In this document: piece after piece, positions 1-14,139 of the stretch
How positions within the stretch are numbered: the first letter of the stretch is position 1
Layout of the letters: each line of letters opens with the position of its first letter
From: Zonotrichia leucophrys gambelii
Lineage: Eukaryota > Chordata > Aves > Passeriformes > Passerellidae
NCBI RefSeq assembly: GCF_028769735.1
Contig: NC_088177.1
Coordinates: 15,688,599-15,752,598, forward strand
Direction of reading: 5' to 3'
Length of the DNA stretch: 64,000 bases
Notes under the pieces: generated by a model
What the model saw: the letters and a program-made list of their open reading frames with translations, nothing else
What the model was told of the DNA's origin: nothing
Databases searched by the model: none
Made by a program: the position numbers and the translations under genes

Positions 1-540
1 GGACGGTCCGGGGCTCGCTCCCTCACATATGAGAGTGTGTGTGCGTGCTCCTTCTGGGAAGGGAGCGTGGCATCTGTTTCTTCTTGTCTAAAATAATTAC
101 CCTGTGTGCGCGGCTTCCCTGAATGCAAAAGAACGGGCTGGGCTGTGGGGCTTGGGGGAATCGTGGGAAGAGCGCTGCTAACTTGGAGCAGGATGATGGA
201 TTCTGCTGTCGGGTTACACTTGGAGAGGAGACTTGAGGAAAGGCTTTCCAGGGCAGTGGCATTGTCCCAGAGAACTTCCCTGAGGGGACGGGCTGGTGCA
301 GCCTCGCAAGGAATACCGCCCGTCTGCGCCCATGGATTCGGTGCGGGACATCTGCTGCCGCTGTTTTGGGAAGGGCATCCCTTTGTTCCTCGGAGTGGCC
401 AGACTCCCCGCTGGAAAACAATGGCCTTCCTAGCAGGGCCACAGGGAGCGGGGCACTCACCGAGTGGTCCAGTGCTCGCTTGCCTTGCCCACGGTGGCTC
501 TGTGCTCACACGTGCTGTTTGCTTTTTCCACTAATTTAAA
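1..540. promoter_or_regulatory. CpG-rich segment, probable 3' shoulder of a CpG-island promoter
   Basis: By hand I count about 26 CpG dinucleotides in these 540 bases, against about 7 in the next 540, and the segment is visibly GC-richer. The gene on the plus strand must have a 5' noncoding exon upstream of 14134, because the first coding exon starts at a splice acceptor. A CpG island about 14 kb upstream fits the MYO1B promoter or first exon region. I cannot place a TSS, a TATA box or an exon-1 donor with confidence, and the island may continue left of the window. Open frames here on both strands are favoured by the GC content and look like nothing known. Confidence 0.45.
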
Positions 541-3500
541 GCTTTGAAATTTCAGACCATGTCATTAAATCTGTTGCTATGTATTTAGTCAGGACCACTA
601 TTCTAAGGGACAAACGTAACAGTAACGAAATAAAAGCTTGCTACTCTTAAAATATATGTCAGAGAAACTATTTTAAATATATCCAGATTGGAAATGGCCA
701 CTGGCATAAAGGTCAGGTAAAACTCCTGACTTTGCGATTTTTGTGTGGAATCATGAGCCTTCCATATCCGTCTGTCCTATTGTTAATTGTGAATTAAGGC
801 TGGCAACAAGCTGCCCATCCTTCCCTGCATGAATCATCACTTTGTCAAGCCCTGTGTCAAAAACAAGGCTTTCCCCAAAAGTGTGCAGTGTTAGAGAACA
901 GAAATACTCTGACCCATTTGTTAAAGTCAAGTTAGTCCTTGGCTGCTTTTAAACACGTGAAAGGTAAAGACATTCTTCTCATGTGCTTTTATTTCCAGTT
1001 ATCCCAGGCTTGAGTTTAAGAATGTCTTCAATTTAGTGCTTAAAGCAATGCGCTGCCCCGGGCTTAATTTTGTGTGAAGGTGTGAGGGTTGGAGCGTTCC
1101 CATTCTTCCCAAAGTAACATAAAGTGGTCACTGCTTGTGTTGGCTTGTAGCACTTACTGGCGTGTTAGGTTGCCACAAGTTCCTCCATATCCTTAGGATG
1201 TTGCTGAAACACCTTTGTGGTGTTGGATATCTAAAAGGCTTCTGGCTCCTTATGAGCACCACGGACAGATTGAGTGCTCAGCAAAGTGATGGGGAAAGGA
1301 CTCATGGAAACATCTTAAATACAGAAGCTTGCCTTTTTACTTTTTTTGGGTTGTCTTTTTTTTTGGTTTTGGTAGGAGACCTTGTTAAATCACACCTGTG
1401 GGGAGGAGCTCTGTGTGGAAATGATGCCAGGGGCCGGCAGTTTAGCTCTGTCGTGTTAGTCCTTTCAGGCATTGTGCAAGACTCGGGGTAATTGCCTTTA
1501 GAAGGGCAAATGTACATTGCAAGCCTGCTAGCGCTTCTGGGGGAAGGGAAAATAAAAGTCTGGCGAACGAGGAGAGGAAGTGGGAGAGAGCAATTGGAAA
1601 CATAAGCAAAGTCATTAATTTTTCCCACTGTGCACTCTTAAGAAACTGCTGGCAACATACTGGAGGTACTCTGCCTCATGGAAGTATCAGGGACTTGCTT
1701 CACATGATTCTGTGAGGTCATCTGGTTTCCCTGAGCTCTGTGGGAACAGAAATTCCTCATGCTGGAGCCTGATCTCATCGTCCTTCGGCAGCAGTAGTAG
1801 CAGCGGCTTGGGAATTGGAGAGGAAGGTGAAGGAAGTGCCAGTGGGACGGTTTGGAGAAAAGCTCAGTGCTGGTGTAGGCCAGGCTGGACACTCTTCCCT
1901 CCTTTCATTTGCCTTGTGTGGTCAGAGCTGGGACAAATGCTGACATGCCCACCAAAGTTCAGTGCCCTTTCAGACTGCTGAGCTTGGTTAGTACAGCGTC
2001 CTTTGAATCCTACCCTGTGTTTCATTCATCTTTTTTTACTGTACTAATGAGCAGCAAGCTGAAATGGAAAGTGGTGGCTTGAGTGACTGTATGCATCAAG
2101 CTTGGGGAATTTCCTGAGTTTGATGAAAGACAAAAATAAAGAGGTTTTTCCTTGCCTTATAGCTGTGTAGTTAGTCTGTTAAATTCTCAGAGCCTTCTAA
2201 GTAGCCTCTTCTGTTTGTTGTGGGACTACTGGCAAGAATTTTAGGAAGATTGAAGTAGCAATGACCAGCCCTGGAGTCTGTAACTTGATCTACAGCTTTT
2301 TCTCTTCAACTGGGAAAGGAAGTAACAGCTCTTGTTACACCCTTATGTAACCTCTCCATTCATAACCTCCAAAAAAGAAGGAAACCAGAGCTTGATTTCT
2401 GGTGTATAAGCTAACATCAAGGCATGCTTTGTCATAAAGAAACAGTAAAGAATAACATTAATTTTCTCCTGTTTTGCAGTTCCCAGAATGGAAAAAAGCC
2501 CCAAAATCCACAACCCTACCAAAAGTTAAACATTTTAATTTTGTGCTGATGGGATAGTGGAAATCTCTGCAACTCTGTGTCATATGTGGTGAAATAACTG
2601 TTATAGAGGATACTGGAACTACAACGAGGGTGTTTTTGTGGGTCTTTTCTGCTGTGTTTGAACATTAGTCTCAAAACATTCATCCTTTGCACTTGTGCCC
2701 CAGTTTGCTTGTGGTTTGGGAGAGCTTTGGTCTTTTGGTGTATTACTCCAGATTTTGGTTCTAAACAGTGTGAAGACCAGGATCTCTTTTTTTTTGGTTT
2801 TATTTTGTTTGGTATGATTTGGTTTTTTGTTTCCTAATAGTGGCATAGCTTTTAAAGAAAACTGTACAGAAAGTTGATCTTTTTGCCTCTCCCAGCTCCA
2901 TTTTACTGGGAAATTTCCCATTTGGTATCACCAAGGAAACTTGCATCCATTTCTTCATATATATTTTAAGTTTGATAGCGAAGTCACCGTGGTGATGAGA
3001 GAGTTTCAGTGAGAAAGACTAGTGCTTAAAAATACAGTTTCAGAGGCTGAAAAGAATTATCAAGTCCCCTTTCCAGATGCAAACTGGTTGGGGAATTCGT
3101 CTATGCAGGCAGTAAAGCAGGAGTTATGGACCCCAGAGGCCAGAACATCTTTTTTCCAGTGCTCCAGCTTTTGGGAGGAAAGCAACAGAGGCAGCAAGGA
3201 AAGACTCATTTTTCCCTACTGTAAGCAGAAACCAGTTTTTAAAAACGCGTGACCACAGCCTGGTCAGCAGTGGTACAAGTTTCCTGGGCCCACAAATATG
3301 CTTTGTGTGTGAGCTCTCTTACTGTTTGCTTGATGCTTCTTTTTCTGTAATATTCTATAATTTTCATCGTTTGTACACTCCAAAGTGCTACTGGGGGTAC
3401 TTTGAATTGCAATAAGAGTACAAATATACAACTACAAATAAGAATAATTAAACTGTAGGCTTTGCTACAATGGAAAAAACCCCAGGTAGTGAAGTTTCTA

Positions 3501-4028
3501 CTCTTTTATATGCATTTTTTAATGGAGTCTGTTCTCCTTTTGTCTACAAGACTGTGCTGGTGTTTGAAGATCTTTGAAATCCTGGGCCTTAAGGTAACCA
3601 CCAGTTTTTATGCACAATGGAGCATATGCAGTGTCCTGATAAAATCCTTGCCAGTAACCTTTGAGAACCTGCACCTCAGAAATGAGGAAACTGCTGGGGG
3701 ATGAAGGGTTGAATTCTGTACCTTGGGAAAGCACAAGCAAAGGAAGTTACTCTGACTCTCTGTGTTTTAATGCCTTTGTGTTAAAACAATTTGAAGCACA
3801 ATTAAGGGTATCACTTTAGAGAAGAGGTATCCTTAAATTTCTTATTGCATAAGGGCTCTGTGGATGGCACTGTAGTAAGAAGTCAGCTCTGCTGTTAGGA
3901 GAGTTTTTAAAGGGAGTGAGTTGCTGTTAATCCTCTCCACTGTTTCTCTATGGAAGCAAATAAGCAACTTAACATTGAGATACCGGTGAAGAGATGAAGA
4001 GATGCCATTTTTTCTGGGACTCTGGGAA

Positions 4029-4070
4029 ACCAGTTCACTTAGTTCACCAGTTCACTTAGTTCACCAGTTC
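4029..4070. repeat. 17-bp tandem repeat, 2.5 copies
   Basis: The unit ACCAGTTCACTTAGTTC is present twice exactly (4029-4045, 4046-4062), followed by its first eight bases. Confidence 0.95.
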
Positions 4071-7000
4071 CTCCTAGCAGATCTCTTGCTTACCTGATGT
4101 GAAAGAAGGGATACCTAGGATGTTGAGCTTCCAGCAAAAATAACAGCTGCTCTACCTTTTCATCAAGAGAGGCTTGGAGACAGGGCAGCAGAAAGGTGGC
4201 AGAGGTTGAAAGGCAGATTATTTTTGGGAATAGTTAAGGCTACAAGATAAACACCTGGTTGCTGGAGTGTTTGGAGACCCTTCCTAACTTTTAACTGTGC
4301 AAGTAGGTCTGTGAGTGATGGAGCACTTGAGGTTTGTTGAGCAGAGCAAGCTAGGGAGGTGCTAATTCCCTGTGAACCTTTGAGAAGGAAAAGAGTTGTT
4401 GAAGGGGTGAAAATGGATCCCTCTCTCTGTGAAGGAATATTCCTGGTAGTGATGAGGGAATATTGCTGCCATGATATACCAGGAATCCTCTGCACACCCT
4501 GCTCGGTCAAAATGGGGTCAAATAGGAGATGGAGCAGAAAAGGCTGATTGGAATGGTCAAGGAAAAGCCACTGAGAGGGAAATAGGCAATATGGGCTATG
4601 CTTATATGGAATGAAGTCAATTGACATAAACCTTTGTCAATACTTGCCTGTGAGGGAGAAAACACATTTAAATTTAAAACCAAAGCCAAACCCCAGCACT
4701 GTTAGCAAAGGCAAGAAGTGGCTATTAGCAGATCAGGAATAAATTTAGTCTGTGAATAAGGCACAGCATAAGGACTGTTTCTCATGGAGAAGGCTGATAA
4801 TGGCACTCTGGAGCAGTGTAGTAGTCATGGCTGTAGGATGCCGTGATCTGGAGCACACAGGACAGATACAGCTACAATTACCATTGTTCAGCTCACAGGC
4901 TGTCAGGCCGCCGGGGCTAAAAGGGCTCTGGAGATCACCTCCAGTGATCAAAGAGTGCAGGGCTCTGTGGAAACAAAGTTCACGCCAGGAGAAACCCTGG
5001 AAAATCTTTTGGCAAGCAAGGGCAGAGCTGGAGCTCCTTGTGCCTTGTAACACTTCTGGAACACGGGGAGTTTGCCTCTATCTCGTGTGAATAGAACTTC
5101 TTGCTTCCTATGAGCTGCCAGATGAGAGTTCTCACTGAAACCAGCGAGGGGAAACTCAGTAGCTGTGAGTGTGTGCTGAGTTTGCCTGCCCCGGGACCGG
5201 CTGCTTTCCGTCTGTGAAAGGGAGTTGCTTTCTATTGATGTTTTAAGAAGGTGTCCCTCTCTAAAGCTGTGAAGTGTTCTATTTTATTTGGAAAAATCTC
5301 TGTTTATCGTGCTAGTTGTTAAGAAAAACACTGTCTGCTGGCTTTTAACTTCAGGGACATCTGGACAAGAGTGATTACCGTGTGTTGAAAAGCAACTTCG
5401 TGAACTGCTCCCATTGTCTGAAATATCTCTTGTACAATACACAGGAAGAGCTGGAGATGGCTGGATTTAGAAATTGATGACTTTTATCCTCTAATTCCAG
5501 GTGTCTATCTGAAAATAACTGTTGAGGATGAAAATGACAAAATAGTGGATATAGGTCAACTGCTTGAGATGAGCAAACCTGTCTTAGTACATGTAATTTA
5601 TTTAATCCTTGCCTTCCCTTAGATTTTTTTAAATCTTAGGTTTGGGCAAATCATGCTTCCTCTTCCCACAACACTTGCATCCATAATAGTCTTTTATTCA
5701 TCCATAAAATTATTTTATTCCCTCCCTTTATTCAAAAATAGCAGTGTCTTGCTGGACAGAAATGGATGCACAGAATAGTCAGTGATGGCAAGTGGTGGGG
5801 TGAAACCCTGCACTACTGTTTTACCTTGGCAGCTACCCCTGGGAGAAATGGGACTAGTCGTGTCTGACTTCCTGCAGGTTTTTCTCTTGTGATGGATTGA
5901 CTTGCAAAGAAGTAATAATTTCCACTTGAAGCTTTTTCTGCAGCTAGGGAATTTTGCAGAGCAATTTTTCTGCTCTGTGGTACTTAATGAGGGGTTTGTT
6001 CTCCTCTCAGCCCGTGTCTCTGATGGAATGCTTGTGCTCAGATCTCCGCTCCTGCCTGCTTTTGTGTGCAAAATCAGCTGCTCTGTTGTCCTTTACTCTG
6101 TCCTTTTGAATGAAATTCAGCATTAGATGTGTCTGAGAGAGTAGATGTGTAGACTAAGAGATGTACAGCTGGCATGATTTGTCTTATTTTCATAAAATAC
6201 TGTGTTGAAAACATTCCAAACCTTATCTACAAATATTTCAAGGACCCCATCAGTGAGGTTTTCAGGAGAGGAAGTTGCAATGGGCTAGACTAAGACCTTT
6301 GGGGTGGTGTTTGGGTGACTTCCTCCTGTTTTAAATGGAAAAGGACAGGGAAATTTTTGCTTTATCCAGACTTTTACTGCTTGGAAGATGATATGGGTGC
6401 GTGGAAACTGTGAAACCTGTGAGTGCCAACTGCTCTAGGGGTTGGGATGTATGCTCAGTTACTGTGGCTGATTGATGCTGGGTAGACACAGGCACTGATG
6501 CCTCCTCTGGGATCTGGATTTCCTGAAGCTCCTGATCAGGTTTGTGCTCACCTGTGACCGGTTTTAAGCCTGGTTCACTGACTGCTGTGACGACTTTCTG
6601 AGGCTGCTTTTCCTTCTGCTGTTGGCAGCTGAGTGCAGTGTGGGTTACCTGGCCTGTTATTTCGTTTTCTGCATATCTTCAGGGCTTATCACCCACTGCT
6701 TAACAGGCAACAAAGCATTTCAGCAGAAGATTAGCGTGTACTCTGGTATTTTAACCCTGTAGGATTAGGACATCTCTGAGTACCTGCCTCACCAATGATG
6801 TAAATGTGTGTTTGCTCCACCTTGAGCAGCTTTACCTGTGCCAGGGATGTGAGGTTCCCATGCTAGCTGCAGGAAAGCAAGGCTTGCTTTCTGCCCATAT
6901 GCTTGTGTAGAATAGAAAATAAAACCACCATTTTGGTCGAAGATCTTGATTACAGCTGATTGCTGGAGTGCTCCCGAGGGACTGAAACCTCAGGTGAAAG

Positions 7001-8989
7001 AAATGATCTGACTCTGTGAGAGCTGATTGATTGTAAAAGTGTTTTGTGGGGATCTGCTACTGAAAGCTCTTTTGAACCCAAGCCCTGGTGAGGTGGCAAG
7101 CTCTGGTGTCTGACATAGAGCAAACAAAGAAGATCCCCTAATATAAATAAACACTACCTTGGTTTTTGTGCCTCTGTTCTGCAAATGTAACCTTTGGATT
7201 GGGCAGCATCCCCCAAAATTGGCAGAGAACTTTAGGCGGCAGCATGAAAGATTAAGATAATCAGTTTAAAAGGGCACCCACTGCTTAGTGGAGTTTGGCT
7301 GTCCAGCAGTAAAAGATTTTTTGGTTTCTTTTCTGAAAGAATGAGGGTGTTTTCTATCTGTCCATATCCCTTACTGACAAATTTTTCAAAGTTGTTTTGT
7401 CCAACCACTGTCAGTCTGAAATGTAGTCTTTGGTTTAGGGGGAGAAGGCAGGACCTTTGACAACTTTTGGTTGACAACTTTGCAGTCACATTTTGTTCCT
7501 TATTTTGAAAAAGACTCAAGGAAACCTTAGCAAGGTGTATGTGCCGAAAATTGACCTCCTTTGTTACTGAATACTTTATCCCTTTCTGTAGATGTGGACC
7601 AGGCATGATTATAAAACTCTGTGGCTGGGCAATGACTAAGAAAAGCCTAAATATAAGAAACCACCATGGATCCTGTTTCTGCTGAACTCAGTGGGATTTT
7701 AACCAGAATTTTGGACTGTAAATAGCCTTGGTAGTGAAGATCTATTTCTAGATGCATTGAAAACACTCAAGGTGTTATCCCCATTAAACTAATTAAGAAA
7801 AAAAAAAAGAAGGAAAAAATGGACTCCAGAATAACCATTTGCATGAAATCCCACTTCACACCTATAATCTTTGAAGCCTGTCAATATAATCCAAAATGCA
7901 AAGGAACATTTTAAGGGTAAAAATGGAGTAGCAGACATATTTTGACTGTATTTTCACAGCTGCTAAAGAAAGAGTGCCTTAGCAATGTTGAAAGACCCAA
8001 ATGATTTTCCCAAAACCTGGTGTGACTGTATGACTGACCCAGATGGGTTAAAGCAAGGCAGAAAGTTGACTTAGGAAATAGATCAGCCCCAGAGTGCGAT
8101 TACTGGTGACAGTTATTGTGTTGTGGTTGCAAAATAATTATCAGAAGTAATTTGAAGACATATACTGCTGGGACTGTAAAGTAGGAATAATAGAATAGAT
8201 ATACCCCATGGTCTCATAGAGCAGGTAATATCCATGCTAATGTTATTCAAACCACTGGGGAAAAAAATAACAGAAAGTCGCCTTAGAGAAATGCAAGCAC
8301 AGCCCCCTCAGGCTGCTGAATTAGTTGGTTTTGGTTTTTTTAAGGAAGAGAAAGAGGGCAAAGCTCTATCTTCTGCATACGTGGCTCATGTGATTTTGGT
8401 TTTGTGGTAAGGTACTCTGCACCTTTTTGGTGATACCAGAGTTGTTCATAGTCTCATCATGATGTGAACAGAGGCACGAGAGAAACCTCTCTCTCACTTT
8501 AGGGGAGATTACTGCTTAGTGTGCGTTGTAACCAAGCTGTAAATAAATGTAAAAATAAAAGAGAAAACACCCCCCCTCCCACACCAAAACAAAAACCCTA
8601 AAATCCCCCAACAGGCCCCAAAGAACTTCAGCAACAACCAAACCTCTCACTTGTGCATTTTTGAAGAACCTGAGTCCTGGTAATGAAGGAAGTTTCATCC
8701 ACTGTTTATATCCGGAGGAGATGATGTCCCAGCAAACATTTTGTACATGTCCTAATGCAGGCTAATTATCCCACTATCAGTTTTTCTAAACTACACTTAA
8801 GCCTCCATTGTTAAACTATTAAAAGATAATATTGCCTCAGTGGTTGCAGCTGTTTGTTCAGCAGTACCTCAACTGGCCTGATTCTTTCTTGAAAATTACC
8901 CAATCTTTAGATAAATGTGTGGTGTTTGGTAGCAGAGGCCAGTGGAGCATTCGTTTCTCCTGTGGAATTCTCTGGTCAGATCTTCTGTC

Positions 8990-9310
8990 ATCTAAATTGC
9001 AGTCACTGGTGCGAAACTGCCCTAATCTGATGTTGCTGAAGGGCTGTTCCCATTTAGCTGATGCTGAATGCAAACATTCCTGCGGTCCCGGTACAAATGC
9101 ACCCCGTAATGCCGCATTTTACTTTTGTAATTCACCAGGGCTGGTTGTTGTTAAGCGCTCAAGAAACCCGGTACACGTGTGTCATGTTGGGTGCCCACGG
9201 AAATTTAAGAGAGGTTGCACAAGGCTTCAAATAACAGCTCTTGCTCGGTAGGTGAGATGTGAGGAGCATTAGCTAATTCAAAAGCTTCGAATTATAAACT
9301 CTTCCAGTTT
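8990..9310. other. CpG-richer patch upstream of the first coding exon
   Basis: By eye there are about a dozen CpGs in roughly 300 bases (GTCCCGGTAC, CCCCGTAATGCCGC, AACCCGGTACACGTG), unusual for this intron. It ends with TAG|GTGAGA at 9249-9257, a good donor-like sequence on the plus strand. It lies about 4.8 kb before the first MYO1B coding exon. It may be a regulatory element or an alternative first exon; there is no direct evidence for either. Confidence 0.35.
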
Positions 9311-10241
9311 GGAAAGCACTGATTCGTGCAGTAGGACTGTGAGAAAGGAAGGAATTCAGAAGCTATCCAGACACTGGTGAAACCAAGAGGAAAGATGGAG
9401 AGTCAGAGGAAGCCTTTTAGTTCTTTGAGTGCTTTTACTGATGTTGTGATATCCATTAACATTCCTTCCTGAAATTCGTCTGTCGCGTTCCTCAAGTCCA
9501 TTTTCTTGAAGGAAAAACAGCGGGCTGCAACATGGAGCTGTTTTCTGCTCTTTTCCACAGGACATGGATGTGTCAGAGCGACAATTGAGAGCGGTCCCAG
9601 CTGGGAAGGAGGGTGCAGGTGTTCCTGGCAGAGCAGATGGGAGGGATCTGGAGGGAGAGCAGGGGTTTCCTCTGGATGATACCAACGCTTTTTCACACAT
9701 GCTGATGTCGGGAAATGCAGCTCCGAGTGAAAAGGACATTGTGGCAGTTCTGCTGCAGAGTCTGCCTCAGTTTGCCTGGTGAACCAGCACCGGGCGTTTC
9801 CAATGAACTTCCACCTTTGGGGCATCAGAACAGGATAAATTTAAATCCTGCCTCTTGCTAAATTGGTACTTAAGCTTGTCATGAGCAGCAGCACCAGATG
9901 ATGGTTGCAGCCCGTTTTGTTTTGGTCAAATAATGACATTGTGTCCCTGGATGCTTTTTGCAGCAGTGGCCTGTCAGTGTTCCCGCTTTGTGTGGGCTGA
10001 TTGCTCCCTAACAGAGAAGACAGGGAAGGGGTGGGCAAGCTGATCCTGACAGGGGCTCAGGATCTGACCTGGAACATGAAATCAGCTTGAACTCCACTAT
10101 TGAGTTACTGATGTTGCACATTGTTCCTGTTGAGAGTTAGAGAAAGGAGGTTATCTTCTAAAGCGGGCTGGTTGTAGTGAAACCAAAGGCTTGCGGTGTT
10201 TTAGTGTTTGGTTTTGTTTTTAAATAATCAGAGCTTGAGAG

Positions 10242-10260
10242 TAATAATAATAATAATAAT
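10242..10260. repeat. (TAA)n microsatellite
   Basis: Six uninterrupted TAA units followed by TCAGAG. Confidence 0.95.
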
Positions 10261-13200
10261 CAGAGTACATCTGTGTTGGTTTTGATGGTAGGGAAATTGT
10301 CCTCTTGCTAGAATGCCTGGAAAGAAAAAAAAAAGCCAAGCCACCTCTGCAGGCAGTGGTAGTTCCAGTGCAGCAAACTCCTGAGTGTGAGCTAAGGGCT
10401 GCACAGCTGTAGGAAGCTGCTGACAATTGTTGCTGTTCTGCTGTTGGAGGGTGATGTGGAAAACCTGGGACAATTCCACAAGGTGCTGTATGCCAATAAC
10501 AGGGCATTACTTCATTTCCCCCCTGGAGAATGCGTGCATTTAATTGTACAAGGCTTTGGGGGGTTTGCCTATTCTCTGCATTCTCTTCTATTTATAGCTG
10601 TCATTAGCTCTTTTTCCAGAATGGCCAGTGATAGGGTTGCTGTGGCTGTGGGATGCTGTGATTTTTAATTTGCCATCCTTGTGGCCAAGAGGGGCAAGAA
10701 GGCTTTAGATTCAACTGAAAATCTAAATTTTATCCCAATCCCAGGCACTGCAAGCAGTGGATACAACAGTCTGTGTTTTAAAAGGCTCTGTGTAGCGTGG
10801 GAGTGTGTGGATAAAAGCAGTTTAAAGACACAGCCTGCCCAGCACTTCTCCTCCCAAGCATGTTGTCCAACATAAAACAGATCAAACTGTGAAGGATTAC
10901 TGAATTGACTTTTAAAATATTTTTCTGAGAATGGAGACATGTTGCAAATGTTCTCACTCCATTGAATTTAGGGCTCAGATATGAGACCGAGGAGAGGAAG
11001 AACAGATTTGTTAACAGCCTACAGAAAAAGGAGATGTTTTGGAATGCTGCTGATCTTTCCTTTAGGGACAAGAAGGGTTAATTTGGGAGAAGCCTCGATT
11101 GGTAAATGGGTATGGGTGAGACCAGAGAATGTTGAAGGAAGAATCTGATCCTCCTGATGTCTCAGGCACTGGGAGCAGGTTCTGGTCCCATCCCTCTCTT
11201 AGATCTGGTTCTTGTAAATGGTTCTTGAGTAGCATTAATCTTTTTAAAGGTGTGTGAATACATCCGAAAGTAGAAGCCACTTGCTTTTGTGATTACCACT
11301 GCTTCCCAAACTGTGGTGAGCACACTGTCAGCAGTGCTGATGGGAAATATTAACAGCTGCAAGGCATCTTTGAGTGTATGGCAAATACTTGGACATGGAT
11401 TTGGATTGCATTTCTGAGCTTTTTCTGAAGTTTAGCCATGTAATGTTGCAAGGGCTTGATTATTTTTTTTTCTGTGAAGTGTGCTGATTTTTGACATTTT
11501 TTATAAAGCTAGTTCTAAAATTAGTATTTGGTATTTTGAAAGTGCTATATATTGATCTTCCACTACATTCTTCTAGTAGATTCATTTCAGTTATTAAGTC
11601 CTATTTAATTGATTAATATGTGTTTAAACACTGTTGGGTTCTCTGAGCAGTGCTTTTTCCCCCCACACTTTTTACCTCAGATAGATAACCAAATTATCCC
11701 ACAGGCTGGATTTTCCTTTGTTAGCTAAACCAGAGCAGGGATTAAGACTGGATTCCACCAAAGCAAAGGCTAACAATGCTGCCATGGCAGAACACTCTTG
11801 AATCATACATAAGTGGAGGAGGTAATCTTTAATGGATTTTTGCAAAGGCTAGGCTATTTAAAATGGCTTTGAGCAATCAGTATTAAATAAGTTGTTTCAG
11901 CCTGTTAATTTTCTCATCATTTGGGTTTCTAGTATTTTCTGGCTTGCAAGTTGATGAAAAAGATTTTAATCATAGAATGCTGTAAATTATTGTGGAAAAA
12001 AACAAGCTGAAAATTAACCTTTGAGCATAAAATGGAACTTTTCCAATATATTGATGTCAATATCTGTATACAACTTTTTGATCCAACTTATAAGAATAGA
12101 TATAGTGTCTTCCTACACCTCTTCTGCAAAACATGGTGCTGAATTTGGGAATAAATGGAGGTTTTTGATGGGTTTGGCTGCTCTTGCTATTGAAATTCCC
12201 AAGCAGTGAGGCATGAAGTGTGGTAGGTGGTATGTAATTTCACAATGGTAAATGAGGTATTGTACTTACAACTTAAATTTTAGGTTTAAATTGCCCTTAT
12301 TAGGATTTTGTGTTGGCTTTTTTATATATTTGGCCACAAACCCATTATTTAATAAGTTCCATACTTGAGAAAGACTTTACTTTTTCAGCCTTCAAAAGTT
12401 ATTTGAGCATTAGTCGATGTATGGGAAGTAATTAGGTCGCTGAAACAAGATTGGTAGTTTAAAAAATTTTTCTTAATAGGATGCAGAAGTTGAAGTGATA
12501 CCTCTGAAAAGATTCTACGAATGTTTAAAATTTTTCTTGGTGATTCAGAGAGGTGAACTTTTAAGAATAAAAGTATCTTGCTCTACAAAAATATTTGTCC
12601 AGTGTTTCTGTTTAAAATAAATGCTCTTTTGTTTGTTTAGCAGAGTTGACTCAGCTTTGGTTGGTTACCACAGTTCAGCACTGTTTTTGCATTTCCATGT
12701 GAATTTCTAGTAATTCCCAGGCTTGGTTCAGGTTTTGGGGATCTTTTTGTATCACTTTGCTAGCTGCCTGTGGAGCTGTGCTTCTCTTCATTGAATTTGG
12801 AAAAGCATCAAGCAAGACTTAAGTCTTGATCTAAAATCCCTCAAATGTCACTCACTGATGAAAAACATCAAATAACCTCTAGTGAAGTAGTGGCTGCAGG
12901 GAGAAGGGAGAGATAAAAGGCTTTGCTTGTTTTAAATTAGTGATCTCATGGAGAGGTACTGTGGCAAGGTAGCACTGGTTATATGAGGTAAGAGCTTCTC
13001 AATGGCACTTTGGGGAAACAAGAACAAAAATTTAGAATTAAAATGCGCAGCAGTGGTAGGGGGACCAAGGGCAGCCTGATAGCATTCTGTGACAGCTGAC
13101 TGGTGAAGCTGAGCTGCTGTTCTGTGTGGCTGTAGCTGTGCAGTGGCTGGGCCCTGGTTTGTGTGGTCAGCAAAGCTGTTCCCTCACCTCTGGCTCCCTG

Positions 13201-14139
13201 TTTGTGGCCGCTGCCGTGAATCCGTCCATTTTCCAGTGGAAGCTGAAAGCAGCAACTGTGTGCCCAGAGCTCCTGAGGAGCTCACTAATCTCCAGCATTT
13301 GGATTGGAGGCATAAAAGGCTGGGAGGATCAAATGAGTGCCAAGTTTTGGCCTGACCTTGACTTCTTTGTCTAAATGACTTCCTTTATCAGGCTTGCTTA
13401 CTTTGTTTTGTTTGATCCTGGTCCCCTGCTCAAGCCCAGCTTCTGGCCTGTGCCACTCCGGTTATATTCGTGCAGTGTCTCCACTTATCAGCTGGATTGT
13501 TGCTGCCCCGTGAAAATGTTCTCTCCAGCAACAAAATTACAAGTAAATGAAGTAATTTGGTAGCTTCATGTAGCCAATACCAGCACTACTTTAGAACCCA
13601 CGGTTCATGAACTAAGATCAAATAGTGTGGGTTTTGTCTCTGAGTGGGTTCACTGAGTTGGTTTCCATTTCAGTATTAATGGAGGAAGAAAAATGCAAGT
13701 AAGCATGAAAAAGAAACTCAGAGTTATTGATGAACTTGAGTTCTAATTTAATTTCTGGAGATTCTGATGAAGCTTTTGATAAAACACAGACTTGCATGCA
13801 CATGAATATTGCATGCACATGTTGAAGTCATCCAAATACTCTGGTTTTGATGCCCACTGGAATCTTCATTCCTGTTACTAGGAGTTTCATGTTTAATGTC
13901 AAGTGGACCAGAAGGCATTGTTGACTATTAGAAGTTAAATTTTGGAATCATGTGGACTACCTGGGTAGATGCAATGACCTTGAGAATGTTCCCTGGAAAC
14001 ATAATTTTAATGTAGTGTTCTTTCAACTTTTATTCCTGAAGTCGTGTTACTAGATAATGCCTGTGAATAATTAGAGTAACCTTGAGCTAACCTTTGCTGT
14101 TTGTTTTATTCTTGTTTCTTTTGTTTTTCCCAGGACAAA

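Larger units (their letters stand above)
541..14133 (+). other. MYO1B: Noncoding: probable first intron of MYO1B
   Basis: This is CpG-poor, stop-rich DNA with no recognised coding exon on either strand. It ends in a T-rich tract and a CAG acceptor at 14131-14133. It holds a 17-bp tandem repeat (4029-4070), an A-rich run (about 7796-7820), a C/A-rich stretch near 8566-8620, a (TAA)n microsatellite at 10242 and a CpG-richer patch at about 8990-9310. I infer intron status from the acceptor; no exon-1 donor was identified, so the exact left limit is unknown. Confidence 0.7.

Noticed and set aside
23..534. Overlapping open frames on both strands at the window start
   Set aside because: GC-rich, stop-poor composition explains long frames on both strands; neither peptide resembles a known protein.
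4163..4627. 154-codon open frame on the minus strand
   Set aside because: No domain, no splice or homology support; taken as chance.
8832..9251. 139-codon plus-strand open frame over the CpG-richer patch
   Set aside because: No recognised domain; the patch is reported for its composition and not as a coding gene.
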